Positions 1 to 6,396 of a DNA stretch of 11,412 nt are shown here, piece after piece. The notes below the pieces were generated by a model. It was not told where the DNA came from and made no database searches. It saw only the letters and a list, made by a program, of their open reading frames with translations. Origin of the DNA: UMGS172 sp045647525 (GTDB taxonomy: Bacteria > Bacillota > Clostridia > Oscillospirales > Acutalibacteraceae). The position numbers were made by a program, and so were the translations under genes. The stretch spans positions 1-11,412 of the forward strand of contig JAZRMK010000068.1 of the NCBI GenBank assembly GCA_045647525.1, in the 5' to 3' direction. Numbering within the stretch: the stretch's first letter is position 1; each line of letters opens with the position of its first letter.

Positions 1-46
1 CAAAAAAGGCAATTAAAAACAAATTTTTTCTTAAAACTAAAAACAT
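1..46 (-). CDS. 5' end of a hydrophobic (probably membrane) protein, truncated by window edge
   Basis: Only the first 15 codons are inside the window. They read MFLVLRKNLFLIAFF, a very hydrophobic N-terminus with two early positive charges, as expected for the first transmembrane helix of an integral membrane protein. The start is supported by an AGGTGA ribosome binding site at 50-55 and by its position 10 nt after the stop codon of the preceding acetyltransferase gene, so it continues the same operon. In polysaccharide operons this slot is often a Wzx flippase, a Wzy polymerase or a membrane acyltransferase. Which one cannot be told from 15 residues. Confidence 0.6.
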   Translation of the reverse strand, partial: MFLVLRKNLFLIAFF

Positions 47-56
47 AATTCACCTA

Positions 57-488
57 TCAATCGTACTTTGCGGTTTTTACAACCCTTGCAGGAACGCCGA
101 CGGCAGTGGAGCCGGCAGGAATATCGGTCAACACAACAGCATTGGCGCCTATCTTACAGTTATCACCGATAACGATATCACCTAAAATCACAGCACCTGT
201 TCCCAGAATGCAGTTCTTACCGATTTTGGGACCGTTATTGTTGCCTATGGTCACGTTCTGGTATATTTTTGTTCCCTCACCTATCGTGGAGTTCTGGTGA
301 AGAACTATACCGATACCGTGAACAACCTCGACGTTCTTGCCGATATCGGTCGTATACGGAATTTTACAGTTGAATTGCAGATAGATATACTTTTCAACCA
401 ATTTTGCGAGGAATTTGCATTTATGAAGATACAGCCATCGTTCAATCCTGTAAAACCTCATAACAATGCCGAATTTCTGCTTTTTCAT
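57..488 (-). CDS. Serine-acetyltransferase-like hexapeptide (left-handed beta-helix) O-acetyltransferase
   Basis: This 143-residue protein has a short basic/helical N-terminus (about 1-45) followed by imperfect hexapeptide repeats (about 49-134) of the type that builds a trimeric left-handed beta-helix binding acetyl-CoA. His57 in the VVHGIGIVLH segment matches the HGIG region where CysE-type enzymes carry a catalytic histidine. The C-terminal GVPARVVK is the usual closing motif of the family. It lacks the long N-terminal helical domain of housekeeping serine acetyltransferases. Short proteins of this kind in capsule and exopolysaccharide operons are thought to O-acetylate sugar residues, so decoration of the polymer is the inferred role rather than cysteine synthesis. 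Its ATG overlaps the stop of the preceding glycosyltransferase gene (ATGA), implying translational coupling. The sugar substrate is unknown. Confidence 0.88.
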   Translation of the reverse strand: MKKQKFGIVMRFYRIERWLYLHKCKFLAKLVEKYIYLQFNCKIPYTTDIGKNVEVVHGIGIVLHQNSTIGEGTKIYQNVTIGNNNGPKIGKNCILGTGAVILGDIVIGDNCKIGANAVVLTDIPAGSTAVGVPARVVKTAKYD

Positions 489-1597
489 AACAAATTCTCC
501 ATATTCATATAAAGTTTTTCGATTCTAAGCGCTTCATTTTCAATGTTGAAATCGGAATGTATAAACTCATTTGCCGCACTTGTTCTTTGCTCATCGTTCA
601 AAGCTTTAAACGATAACAGTTCATCGGTCCAGACCTGCTCATTCAATTCAAAGAAACGAGCATTTCCCGTGTCACATTCACGTGTCACGGTATCACTCAC
701 CAAACACGGCAGACCATTTGCCTGTGCTTCGATAACGGTCAACGGCAACCCCTCTTTTATTGATGGCAACAATAAAGCATCGGCAACATTGAGATATGAT
801 TTGACATCTGTTTGTCTGCCGACAAACAAGCAATAATCTGACAAACCTTTCTCTTTTACCGCCTGCTCTAACTCGATTTTTACAGGGCCGTCACCAACAA
901 ATAGAAAACAAGTTTCTTTCTCGCATTTCACTGTTTGTTCAATTGCAGGCAATAAAAACGATAAATTCTTGATAGGACTGAAATTTGAAACGTGAATAAA
1001 TACACGTTTTCCTTCCAAACTCAGTTTTGCTCTCATCATTTCTCTTTTAGAAGAGTCAAATGAATATTTAGAAGGATCCACAGCATTTTTTATAACTTCT
1101 ATTTTATTGTTCTCAACAAAATCCTTGCCGTACAAGAACTCGGAAGCTTTATTAGAACAACTCCAATGATGATTTGCATATTTTACGGCATTTCGCAGCA
1201 AAAAAGCATTCACCTTACTTTTTATCGGATTTACCGAGGTCATCGAAGAATGACTATGTATAATGCGATGCTTCCAACCGTACATTTTCGCGTACTTCAA
1301 AGTAAACTCATTTATTGTGGGTGAATGAAGATGCACTGCATCATATTCTCCACTGTGTTCTTTAAAAAATGCTTTGGTCTGTTTATTCGCCTTTATAACG
1401 GTTTTCGGTGATAAAAGACTACTTAAAACATAGACTTTGCTTCCATTTTTTCGTATTTCTTCGATATAGGAATTTTCATTATCTTTAAAAATAAGAAAGT
1501 CAAAATGGACGTTCTTTATATTACGGTACAGACTCATTACAATAGATGATACACCCGAATCACAAGACAGGTTGTCCATCACTATCAGTACTTTCAT
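485..1597 (-). CDS. GT4-family glycosyltransferase (GT-B fold)
   Basis: The 370-residue length is typical of GT4 enzymes. The N-terminal Rossmann-like domain opens with MKVLIVMDNL followed by a glycine-containing loop (SGVSS, 14-18). HSH at 114-116 lies in the acceptor domain. The C-terminal nucleotide-sugar domain begins near 198 with HVSNFSPIKN, then LFVGDGP (232-238). It ends with the E-x7-E signature, Glu282 and Glu290, in a stretch reading KEGLPLTVIEAQANGLP. Such enzymes transfer a sugar from an NDP-sugar with retention of anomeric configuration, here presumably onto a growing undecaprenyl-linked repeat unit at the cytoplasmic membrane. No transmembrane segment is evident. The start follows an AGGAGC ribosome binding site, 24 nt after the ATP-grasp gene. 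The 3' end overlaps the acetyltransferase start. The family is certain; donor and acceptor are not. Confidence 0.93.
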   Translation of the reverse strand: MKVLIVMDNLSCDSGVSSIVMSLYRNIKNVHFDFLIFKDNENSYIEEIRKNGSKVYVLSSLLSPKTVIKANKQTKAFFKEHSGEYDAVHLHSPTINEFTLKYAKMYGWKHRIIHSHSSMTSVNPIKSKVNAFLLRNAVKYANHHWSCSNKASEFLYGKDFVENNKIEVIKNAVDPSKYSFDSSKREMMRAKLSLEGKRVFIHVSNFSPIKNLSFLLPAIEQTVKCEKETCFLFVGDGPVKIELEQAVKEKGLSDYCLFVGRQTDVKSYLNVADALLLPSIKEGLPLTVIEAQANGLPCLVSDTVTRECDTGNARFFELNEQVWTDELLSFKALNDEQRTSAANEFIHSDFNIENEALRIEKLYMNMENLL

Positions 1598-1621
1598 AAA
1601 TAGCTCCTAACTATCAGAAGT

Positions 1622-2515
1622 TTAGTCTTTTCTTACTTTGCTGAGGTCTATCTTGTCGCCCCATTCTCTGTCAAACGAGTCGGGGTCAAATGGCATCATA
1701 CCGCCACTGGGTGTAAATGTAAGTTCAGCGAAATAGTATCGGCCGTTAGCGATAAAGAAATCAACCCTTACAAACGGGAAATCTTTTGACAAGGTAACGG
1801 CTGCTTCCTTCATCTCCTCGAAGAACGGCGGCATTTCGATGCTTTCAATATCGGTATAGTCATCACGTTTTAACGGCATTTTTGTTCCATCAGTATAGAA
1901 AAAGCCGATCTGGGCCTGACGGTCATGAATAAGGTCAGTTGAAACATAGATATATTCCGGCTTGCCGTTAAAACAGAAGAATTTATAGTCGGTAATGCAT
2001 TCACCCAAAAACTCTTCGCAAACTATCATTCGGGGTTTAATCTTAGAATAATGCGGTTCTTGATTAAACTTGCCAAAATCCTCTCTAAGCCACTTGTTCA
2101 ACTGCTTCTTTGTGGCTTCTATGTCAAGTTTAGACTTATCGGGACACAGAATATTGTAAGCGCAACCGTGAGCACATTTAAGTACAAATTTATCGGGCAA
2201 CTTGTCCCACTCAATCTTTTCGGCATCGTCCCACGCGCCAAGCAAAGGAACCGCCGTATCGGACAGACCCTTTTCTTCCAAATACTCTCTTACTGCATAT
2301 TTATCAGCACATTTTACAACCAACGGATTGTTAGGATAGTAATAAAGTTTACTCCACTGAATTTTTTCGTTAAAGGTTTTAGGATTCTTTAAGTCGACCG
2401 ACTTTTTCATAACAATTCGCGAGTAGAGCTTGCACATCCATTCTTTCGGAAGGATATCGTTGGCTATAACCTGGCATTTTCTACGCAATTTATAAATTAT
2501 ACTGTCTCTTTCCAT
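1622..2515 (-). CDS. TupA-like ATP-grasp protein (polysaccharide locus)
   Basis: This 297-residue protein matches the TupA-like ATP-grasp family, named after the teichuronopeptide gene tupA of alkaliphilic Bacillus. Recognisable landmarks are NPKTFNEKIQW (44-54), the ADKYAVREYLEEKG block (70-83), FVLKCAHGCAYN (110-121) around a likely ATP-contacting lysine, and CEEFLGE (166-172). The C-terminal RVDFF...YFAELTFTPSGG block (250-272) has acidic residues Asp252 and Glu264 that could bind Mg-ATP. ATP-grasp ligases activate a carboxylate as an acyl phosphate and join it to an amine. In this family the proposed role is adding amino acids to a surface glycan, inferred mainly from the tup locus. The start has no close ribosome binding site: an AAAGGT lies about 15 nt upstream, inside the end of the GT2 gene, so translation may be coupled across the 10-nt gap. 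Databases often label this family a glycosyltransferase, which the motifs do not support. Confidence 0.85.
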   Translation of the reverse strand: MERDSIIYKLRRKCQVIANDILPKEWMCKLYSRIVMKKSVDLKNPKTFNEKIQWSKLYYYPNNPLVVKCADKYAVREYLEEKGLSDTAVPLLGAWDDAEKIEWDKLPDKFVLKCAHGCAYNILCPDKSKLDIEATKKQLNKWLREDFGKFNQEPHYSKIKPRMIVCEEFLGECITDYKFFCFNGKPEYIYVSTDLIHDRQAQIGFFYTDGTKMPLKRDDYTDIESIEMPPFFEEMKEAAVTLSKDFPFVRVDFFIANGRYYFAELTFTPSGGMMPFDPDSFDREWGDKIDLSKVRKD

Positions 2516-2525
2516 AAATCTGTAC

Positions 2526-3287
2526 TTAGACCTTTCTAACGTATAGTAGTTTTTTCATAACACCGAAGCAAAGATTTATTGCCATGTGGAATGTTGACCG
2601 AACCTTGCCCATGTTTTCGGCATCAAAAAACAGCTTGTAATGCCACTTGATAAGTTTTTTATAACTGTGATTACTGATAGAACCGCCTCTTTTTCGGTAC
2701 TTTGCCAATTCTTCTTTTAAAAGATGGCACTTTACCTTTCGGCAAACTTTTAACCACATTGCATAGTCGTTGTTTTTCTTGATATCCGCTATCTCAATAA
2801 GACCAACCTTTTCGGCATTATACATAACGGTGAGACAGCCCATCCAGCAATAGCAGAACATACCTGCCTTGTTGATAGTTTTAGGTCCTGATACCTTGAC
2901 TCCAAGAGGTTTTGAATCCTCGTCTATCTCACAATACTCGGTGTATGAAAAGTCATACCCGTTCTCTTCCATAAATTTGATCTGTTTTTCCAGCTTTTCG
3001 GGCACCCAAAGGTCGTCACTGTCTAAAAAAGCTATCCATTTTCCCTTGGCTTCCTTCAAGGCTCTGTTTCTCGATACTGCCGCACCGCTGTTTTTTTTGT
3101 TCTTGATGTAACGGATTCGGTCATCGTTGTATTTTGCGACCACCTTATCGGTCTCATCGGTTGAACAATCATCAACAATGATCAGTTCCCAATTACAATA
3201 GGTTTGTGCTAAACAGGAATCAATTGTTTCAGCAATGAATTTTGCGGTATTATAAGACGGCATTATTATAGAAACTAATTCACTCAT
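2526..3287 (-). CDS. GT2-family glycosyltransferase, TuaG-like (GT-A fold)
   Basis: The 253-residue protein starts with VSIIMPSYN (5-13) and carries the GT-A nucleotide-binding acidic pair VDDCSTDE (Asp39, Asp40). The metal-binding DxD motif is FLDSDDLW (Asp89, Asp91, Asp92), and a later NNDYAMWLKV block probably supplies the acceptor-side acid. Its length and the phrases NSGAAVSRNRAL, EKLEKQIKFME and GCLTVMY resemble, from memory, the teichuronic acid transferase TuaG of Bacillus subtilis. The C-terminal 40 residues are basic and amphipathic, which would favour association with the inner membrane face. The gene begins inside the stop codon of the preceding acyltransferase gene (ATGA) with an AGAGGT ribosome binding site. 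It presumably adds one sugar of the repeat unit; donor and linkage cannot be assigned. Confidence 0.93.
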   Translation of the reverse strand: MSELVSIIMPSYNTAKFIAETIDSCLAQTYCNWELIIVDDCSTDETDKVVAKYNDDRIRYIKNKKNSGAAVSRNRALKEAKGKWIAFLDSDDLWVPEKLEKQIKFMEENGYDFSYTEYCEIDEDSKPLGVKVSGPKTINKAGMFCYCWMGCLTVMYNAEKVGLIEIADIKKNNDYAMWLKVCRKVKCHLLKEELAKYRKRGGSISNHSYKKLIKWHYKLFFDAENMGKVRSTFHMAINLCFGVMKKLLYVRKV

Positions 3288-4117
3288 ACTTTACCTCTTT
3301 TGACCTCTTCCATCTTCAAGATAACGTGAACCTGATGGAATAATTTGTTGCCGTTGAGCAACTCGAAAATCTTTCTGAAAGGATAAAGAAATTTAACTGC
3401 CCAGGTTATTTTGGGATTATATACGATATGCAACGAGCAATATGCTTTTCTGAATCCAAAATATTTTTCGAGATAATCCTGAAACTGCGTTTCGTGGTTT
3501 ATGCTACGCATTCCGTCGCAAATGTATCCACCCTGTTCCAAAAATTCCTTTTCATCTTCTAAAAAGGCGGCTACTAAAACAGCATTAACTTCATACTTTT
3601 CATATTCAGGGATAGTACTCTGAGCCGAAAAATACATCGCATTATCGTGCTTATTCAGAAGATTATAACCACACAACTTTCCGTTTTCTTTATAAAACGC
3701 ACCGTAAACTATGTATTTGTCCCATTCCTTTGCCGTTTCAACAAAACTTTCGTACGAAACGCTCGGACGGTATTTTTCGGGATAAGCCGTAAAGCTTTCC
3801 TTCTGGACTTCATACAACTCGTCAATATACTCGGAAGGTTTGATAAGTTTAACATCAAAGAACTTCTTGCCTCTGTTTATTACATAACGGCGTTTTGACT
3901 TTAACGCATTTATATCAAACGGGTCGCTTTTTATGACGTACCACCAATTTGTTTCAAACCCACAGTCGAAATCGGTAGTCCAACGTGCAAGCATCGGTGT
4001 TCTACCGCTGATTTTCCAAATATCACCGTTTTCAATAGGCGTTGTATCGGGTTCCGTATGTACGGCACCTGTCGGCACAGCCGAATGATTGTAATACTTC
4101 CAACCCTTGATTTCCAT
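3284..4117 (-). CDS. FemAB/GNAT-like acyltransferase of a polysaccharide locus (putative)
   Basis: This 277-residue protein has no sharp catalytic motif that I recognise, but its pattern fits the GNAT fold, closest to FemAB-like proteins. After a variable N-terminal third there is a basic helix KSKRRYVINRGKKF, like the R-rich ligand-binding region of FemAB relatives. An alpha/beta core follows, including IVYGAFYKENGKLCGYNLL (a paired-strand motif typical of GNAT beta4-beta5) and an alternating C-terminal part with YFGFRKAYCSLHIVY. No signal peptide or membrane helix is visible. FemAB relatives transfer amino acids from aminoacyl-tRNA, and other GNAT members use acyl-CoA. A 4-amino sugar made by the aminotransferase two genes upstream would be a logical acceptor, but that is inference. 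The start has GGAG about 10 nt upstream, and the gene sits 5 nt after the phosphoglycosyl transferase gene. Confidence 0.6.
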   Translation of the reverse strand: MEIKGWKYYNHSAVPTGAVHTEPDTTPIENGDIWKISGRTPMLARWTTDFDCGFETNWWYVIKSDPFDINALKSKRRYVINRGKKFFDVKLIKPSEYIDELYEVQKESFTAYPEKYRPSVSYESFVETAKEWDKYIVYGAFYKENGKLCGYNLLNKHDNAMYFSAQSTIPEYEKYEVNAVLVAAFLEDEKEFLEQGGYICDGMRSINHETQFQDYLEKYFGFRKAYCSLHIVYNPKITWAVKFLYPFRKIFELLNGNKLFHQVHVILKMEEVKRGKV

Positions 4118-4122
4118 CTAAC

Positions 4123-4818
4123 TTAAACTCCTAACAATTCTTTTGCCTGTTCCTGCAACAAGTCGTATTCCTCGCGGTCAACTTCGCCCTTTTCTAACAA
4201 ATAGTCGCCGAAATCGATATCCGATGCCGTTCCTTCGCGGTTGATATCGTCACGCATAAACACCTTTTTTACTGTCAGAAAAATAATTGACAAATCATTC
4301 TTTAATGAGATTCCTTGATTTATGTAAACCAAATCCCACTCAAATTTCTTTTCCCAGGATATATTATTGCGTCCGTTCACCTGTGCCAAACCCGTAAGTC
4401 CGGGGCGGACAGAATGACGCCGTCTTTGCTCAGGTGTCATAAACACCATATCGCGAACCAACTGCGGTCTTGGGCCAACGATGGCCAACTGTCCCAGTAG
4501 TATATTTATCAGTGAAGGCAGTTCATCAGCCGAAGTTGATCTTAAAAATTTGCCGTATGTATTAAGTCTTTGCTCATCAGGCAACAATTTGCCCGATTTG
4601 TCACGTTTATTGCTCATCGTTCTGAATTTAAGAAGTTTAAATATCTTCTCTTTTCCGTTTTTATCGACCATACCCGGTCTGCTTTGAACGAAAAACGGAT
4701 TTCCCTTCATAGCAACTGCGCCGATAATTATCAATAAAATCAGAATCGGCGAAAGAAGCGTCAACGCAATAAACGACAGAACAAAATCTATCAGGCGTTT
4801 AAAAAACTTTGCGTACAT
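4123..4818 (-). CDS. Phosphoglycosyl transferase (bacterial sugar transferase, PglC/WcaJ type)
   Basis: This monotopic phosphoglycosyl transferase starts repeat-unit assembly by moving a sugar-1-phosphate from a UDP-sugar to undecaprenyl phosphate at the inner membrane face. The 231-residue protein has one N-terminal hydrophobic re-entrant helix (about 9-35, kinked at Ser23-Pro24) after basic residues. It then has the family motifs FVQSRPG (43-49), FKLLKFRTM (60-68), the catalytic Asp98-Glu99 dyad in STSADELPSL, IVGPRPQL (113-120) and RPGLTGLAQVNGR (138-150). It is a short PglC-like form without the N-terminal membrane domain of WbaP/WcaJ. About 40 acidic residues at the C-terminus extend beyond the core. 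Its ATG directly follows the aminotransferase stop (TAAATG), with GAGG upstream. Pairing with a PglE-like enzyme suggests a 4-amino-4,6-dideoxy-GlcNAc-derived first sugar; this is inference. Confidence 0.95.
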   Translation of the reverse strand: MYAKFFKRLIDFVLSFIALTLLSPILILLIIIGAVAMKGNPFFVQSRPGMVDKNGKEKIFKLLKFRTMSNKRDKSGKLLPDEQRLNTYGKFLRSTSADELPSLINILLGQLAIVGPRPQLVRDMVFMTPEQRRRHSVRPGLTGLAQVNGRNNISWEKKFEWDLVYINQGISLKNDLSIIFLTVKKVFMRDDINREGTASDIDFGDYLLEKGEVDREEYDLLQEQAKELLGV

Positions 4819-5958
4819 TTATTTGACCTCAAAACACTTTTTTATAACAGAAATTATGTAGTCCTGCTCATCTTCTGTCATCTTAATATCACTGGGCAGA
4901 CACAGACCTCTGCTGAAAAGTTCCTCATCAACAGGAATTTCATCAACCGAAATAAAATCATTATTTTCGAAAACAGGCTGCATATGCATCGGTTTCCACA
5001 AAGGACGTGACTCAACATTTGCCTCGTTCAATTTATCAAATATCGTCATAAAGCTTACGTCGCAGCCCTTATCTATGGTCATACAAGAAAGCCAGAAATT
5101 AGGCTTTGCGTCGTCGGTATAGGGATTCATGGTAATGGGCAGATCTTTGAAAGCTTCCTCGTACCTTCTGTAAATCTTTTCCTTTAAATCGCGGTGCTCG
5201 TCAAGATGCAGAAGCTGTCCTCGTCCGATACCTGCAACAACGTTACTCATTCGGTAATTGTAGCCAATCTCTTCGTGCTGATACCACGGTGCCGGTTCTC
5301 TTGACTGAGTTGCCCAGAAGAATGCCTTATCACGAGCCTCTTTAGTATCGGTAATAAGCATACCGCCGCCCGAAGTGGTAATGATCTTGTTGCCGTTAAA
5401 GCTTAATGCTCCGTATTTGCCGAAAGTACCGCATTTTCTTCCCTTATATTCGGCAGACAATGCCTCAGCCGCATCTTCAATAAGAATGGCATTGTGCTTT
5501 TCACAGATTGCCATGATCTCGTCCATTTTTGCAGGAGTTCCGTAAAGATGGGCGAGCATTACGACCTTCGCGTCGGGATATTTTTCAAATGCCTTTTCCA
5601 AAGCTTCGGGGTCCATATTCCAAGTATCTCTTTCCGAGTCCACAAATACAGGAATACCACCTTCGTAACAAACAGGGTTGACCGTGGCAGAAAATGTCAT
5701 ATCACTGCACAGTACGATATCGCCTGCTTTAACACCGGCAAGTTTCACTGCAAGGTGCAATGCAGATGTTCCTGATACCACCGACAAAGCACTGCATTGA
5801 GTCTTACCGTCCTCGCAAAGATACTCAGCAGTTTCGGCCTCAAAACCGTCGCAATTAAAGCCCAAGGGCGCAATCCAATTGCGCTCAAAAGCCTGCTTTA
5901 CAAACTCCATTTCCTCATTGTGCATTGTAGGTGTTGCCAATAAAATTCTTTTATTCAT
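4819..5958 (-). CDS. pglE: PglE-like UDP-4-keto-6-deoxy-GlcNAc aminotransferase (DegT/DnrJ/EryC1/StrS family)
   Basis: This PLP-dependent nucleotide-sugar aminotransferase probably turns UDP-4-keto-6-deoxy-GlcNAc into the 4-amino sugar using glutamate. At 379 residues it has normal family length. Landmarks are NWIAPLG (27-33), the PLP-phosphate loop SGTSALHLA (62-70), HLYGTPAKMDEI (137-148), EDAAEALSAEYKG with Asp162 contacting the pyridine nitrogen, and the Schiff-base Lys191 in FNGNKIITTSGGGML. Further on are YNYRMSNV and a C-terminal SRPLWKPMHMQPVF. From memory these segments match Campylobacter PglE closely, more so than ArnB or RfbE types. It is the first gene of the polysaccharide operon. 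Translation probably starts from GGGGG about 12 nt before the ATG, at the end of a leader of about 130 nt. The dehydratase (PglF) and acetyltransferase (PglD) of that pathway are not in the window. The exact sugar is inferred. Confidence 0.93.
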   Translation of the reverse strand: MNKRILLATPTMHNEEMEFVKQAFERNWIAPLGFNCDGFEAETAEYLCEDGKTQCSALSVVSGTSALHLAVKLAGVKAGDIVLCSDMTFSATVNPVCYEGGIPVFVDSERDTWNMDPEALEKAFEKYPDAKVVMLAHLYGTPAKMDEIMAICEKHNAILIEDAAEALSAEYKGRKCGTFGKYGALSFNGNKIITTSGGGMLITDTKEARDKAFFWATQSREPAPWYQHEEIGYNYRMSNVVAGIGRGQLLHLDEHRDLKEKIYRRYEEAFKDLPITMNPYTDDAKPNFWLSCMTIDKGCDVSFMTIFDKLNEANVESRPLWKPMHMQPVFENNDFISVDEIPVDEELFSRGLCLPSDIKMTEDEQDYIISVIKKCFEVK

Positions 5959-6089
5959 TTATTTAAAGCCCCCGTATAATAATACTTCGCTGAATTTAAC
6001 GTTTTTTAATGGAAAATAGCACACAAAATATTGTGTTTTTTAAAAAAGTGTCACGTATGAAGGCACAAATACCCAAAATAATCACATTC
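5959..6089 (-). promoter_or_regulatory. 5' leader of the polysaccharide operon with an AT-rich palindrome
   Basis: The predicted transcript starts near 6089, which leaves about 130 untranslated nt before the aminotransferase ATG. The leader contains a 6-bp perfect inverted repeat, ACACAA-AATA-TTGTGT (6021-6036), and next to it a TTTTTTAAAAAA block (6036-6047). It ends with a G-run (GGGGG) serving as ribosome binding site. No intrinsic terminator shape is present on the minus strand and no known riboswitch was recognised. The palindrome could be a protein-binding operator downstream of the start, or just a weak hairpin. Confidence 0.4.
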
Positions 6090-6095
6090 TACCTC

Positions 6096-6124
6096 ATTAT
6101 ATCAAAATTCAATATATCAGTCAA
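6096..6124 (-). promoter_or_regulatory. Near-consensus SigA promoter of the polysaccharide operon
   Basis: On the minus strand TTGACT (6119-6124) is followed by exactly 17 nt and then TATAAT (6096-6101). The base triplet before the -10 is TGA, giving an extended TGn -10 as well. Transcription would start near 6089. This is the strongest promoter in the window and it lies downstream of the terminator at 6181-6216, so it marks the 5' end of the operon. Such a strong match suggests abundant or constitutive initiation, with any control probably acting in the leader. Confidence 0.85.
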
Positions 6125-6180
6125 CCTAAATCGACTTAATTTTGAACAATTTTAACAAATTCATGTGAATCTTATGCGCA

Positions 6181-6216
6181 AAAAATCACTGCACGACAAA
6201 AAGCCGTGCAGTGATT
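6181..6216 (-). terminator. Intrinsic terminator of the hydrophobic microprotein gene
   Basis: A perfect 12-bp stem, AATCACTGCACG (6184-6195) with CGTGCAGTGATT (6205-6216), encloses a 9-nt loop. On the minus strand the stem runs into TTTTTT (6181-6186). It ends the transcript from the promoter at 6350-6378 and separates it from the polysaccharide operon promoter about 60 nt further on. Confidence 0.9.
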
Positions 6217-6251
6217 CAAATTCATATTTATCAAGCCTTTGAATTTACGCC

Positions 6252-6314
6252 TCAGAAACCGAAAAATAAGAATTTAAGGATCATCAAAATAATTCCCCAA
6301 ACAGATAATGCCAT
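6252..6314 (-). CDS. 20-residue hydrophobic microprotein (unknown function)
   Basis: This short reading frame translates as MALSVWGIILMILKFLFFGF. It is hydrophobic almost throughout, with one lysine at position 14, and could form a single membrane-spanning or membrane-lying helix. Support for a real gene is unusually complete for this size. A GGGAGG ribosome binding site (6323-6328) lies 8 nt before the ATG. A promoter with extended -10 sits just upstream (6350-6378), and a strong intrinsic terminator lies 35 nt after the stop. The resulting transcript would be about 160 nt and contain only this frame. It could be a small membrane protein that tunes a larger partner, a type I toxin-like peptide, or a by-product of a small regulatory RNA. 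I do not recognise a named family, and no antisense partner RNA was identified. Confidence 0.65.
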   Translation of the reverse strand: MALSVWGIILMILKFLFFGF

Positions 6315-6349
6315 ACTGGTTTCCTCCCGACACAAAACTTTATGAATTT

Positions 6350-6378
6350 ATTGTATCATACCAAAAAACGTTTTGCAA
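6350..6378 (-). promoter_or_regulatory. Extended -10 promoter for the 20-residue microprotein gene
   Basis: The minus strand reads TTGCAA (6373-6378), a 17-nt spacer, then TGA-TACAAT with the -10 at 6350-6355. Transcription would start near 6343, leaving a leader of about 29 nt. It lies between the stop of the Rieske oxidoreductase gene and the mini-ORF, so the small gene need not depend on read-through from upstream. Confidence 0.75.
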
Positions 6379-6396
6379 CAAAAACAAAATATAGAC

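Noticed and set aside
106..512. Plus-strand frames of 64 and 71 codons at the left end
   Set aside because: Both are antisense shadows of the acetyltransferase and glycosyltransferase genes, which have clear family motifs and operon spacing.
5494..5775. Plus-strand 93-codon frame inside the aminotransferase gene
   Set aside because: It is an antisense frame lying over conserved PLP-enzyme motifs, without a ribosome binding site or recognisable product.
6082..6095. Start-stop mini-ORF (ATGTGA after GAGG) just after the polysaccharide promoter
   Set aside because: The expected transcription start near 6089 lies between the GAGG and the ATG, so the ribosome binding site would not be transcribed.
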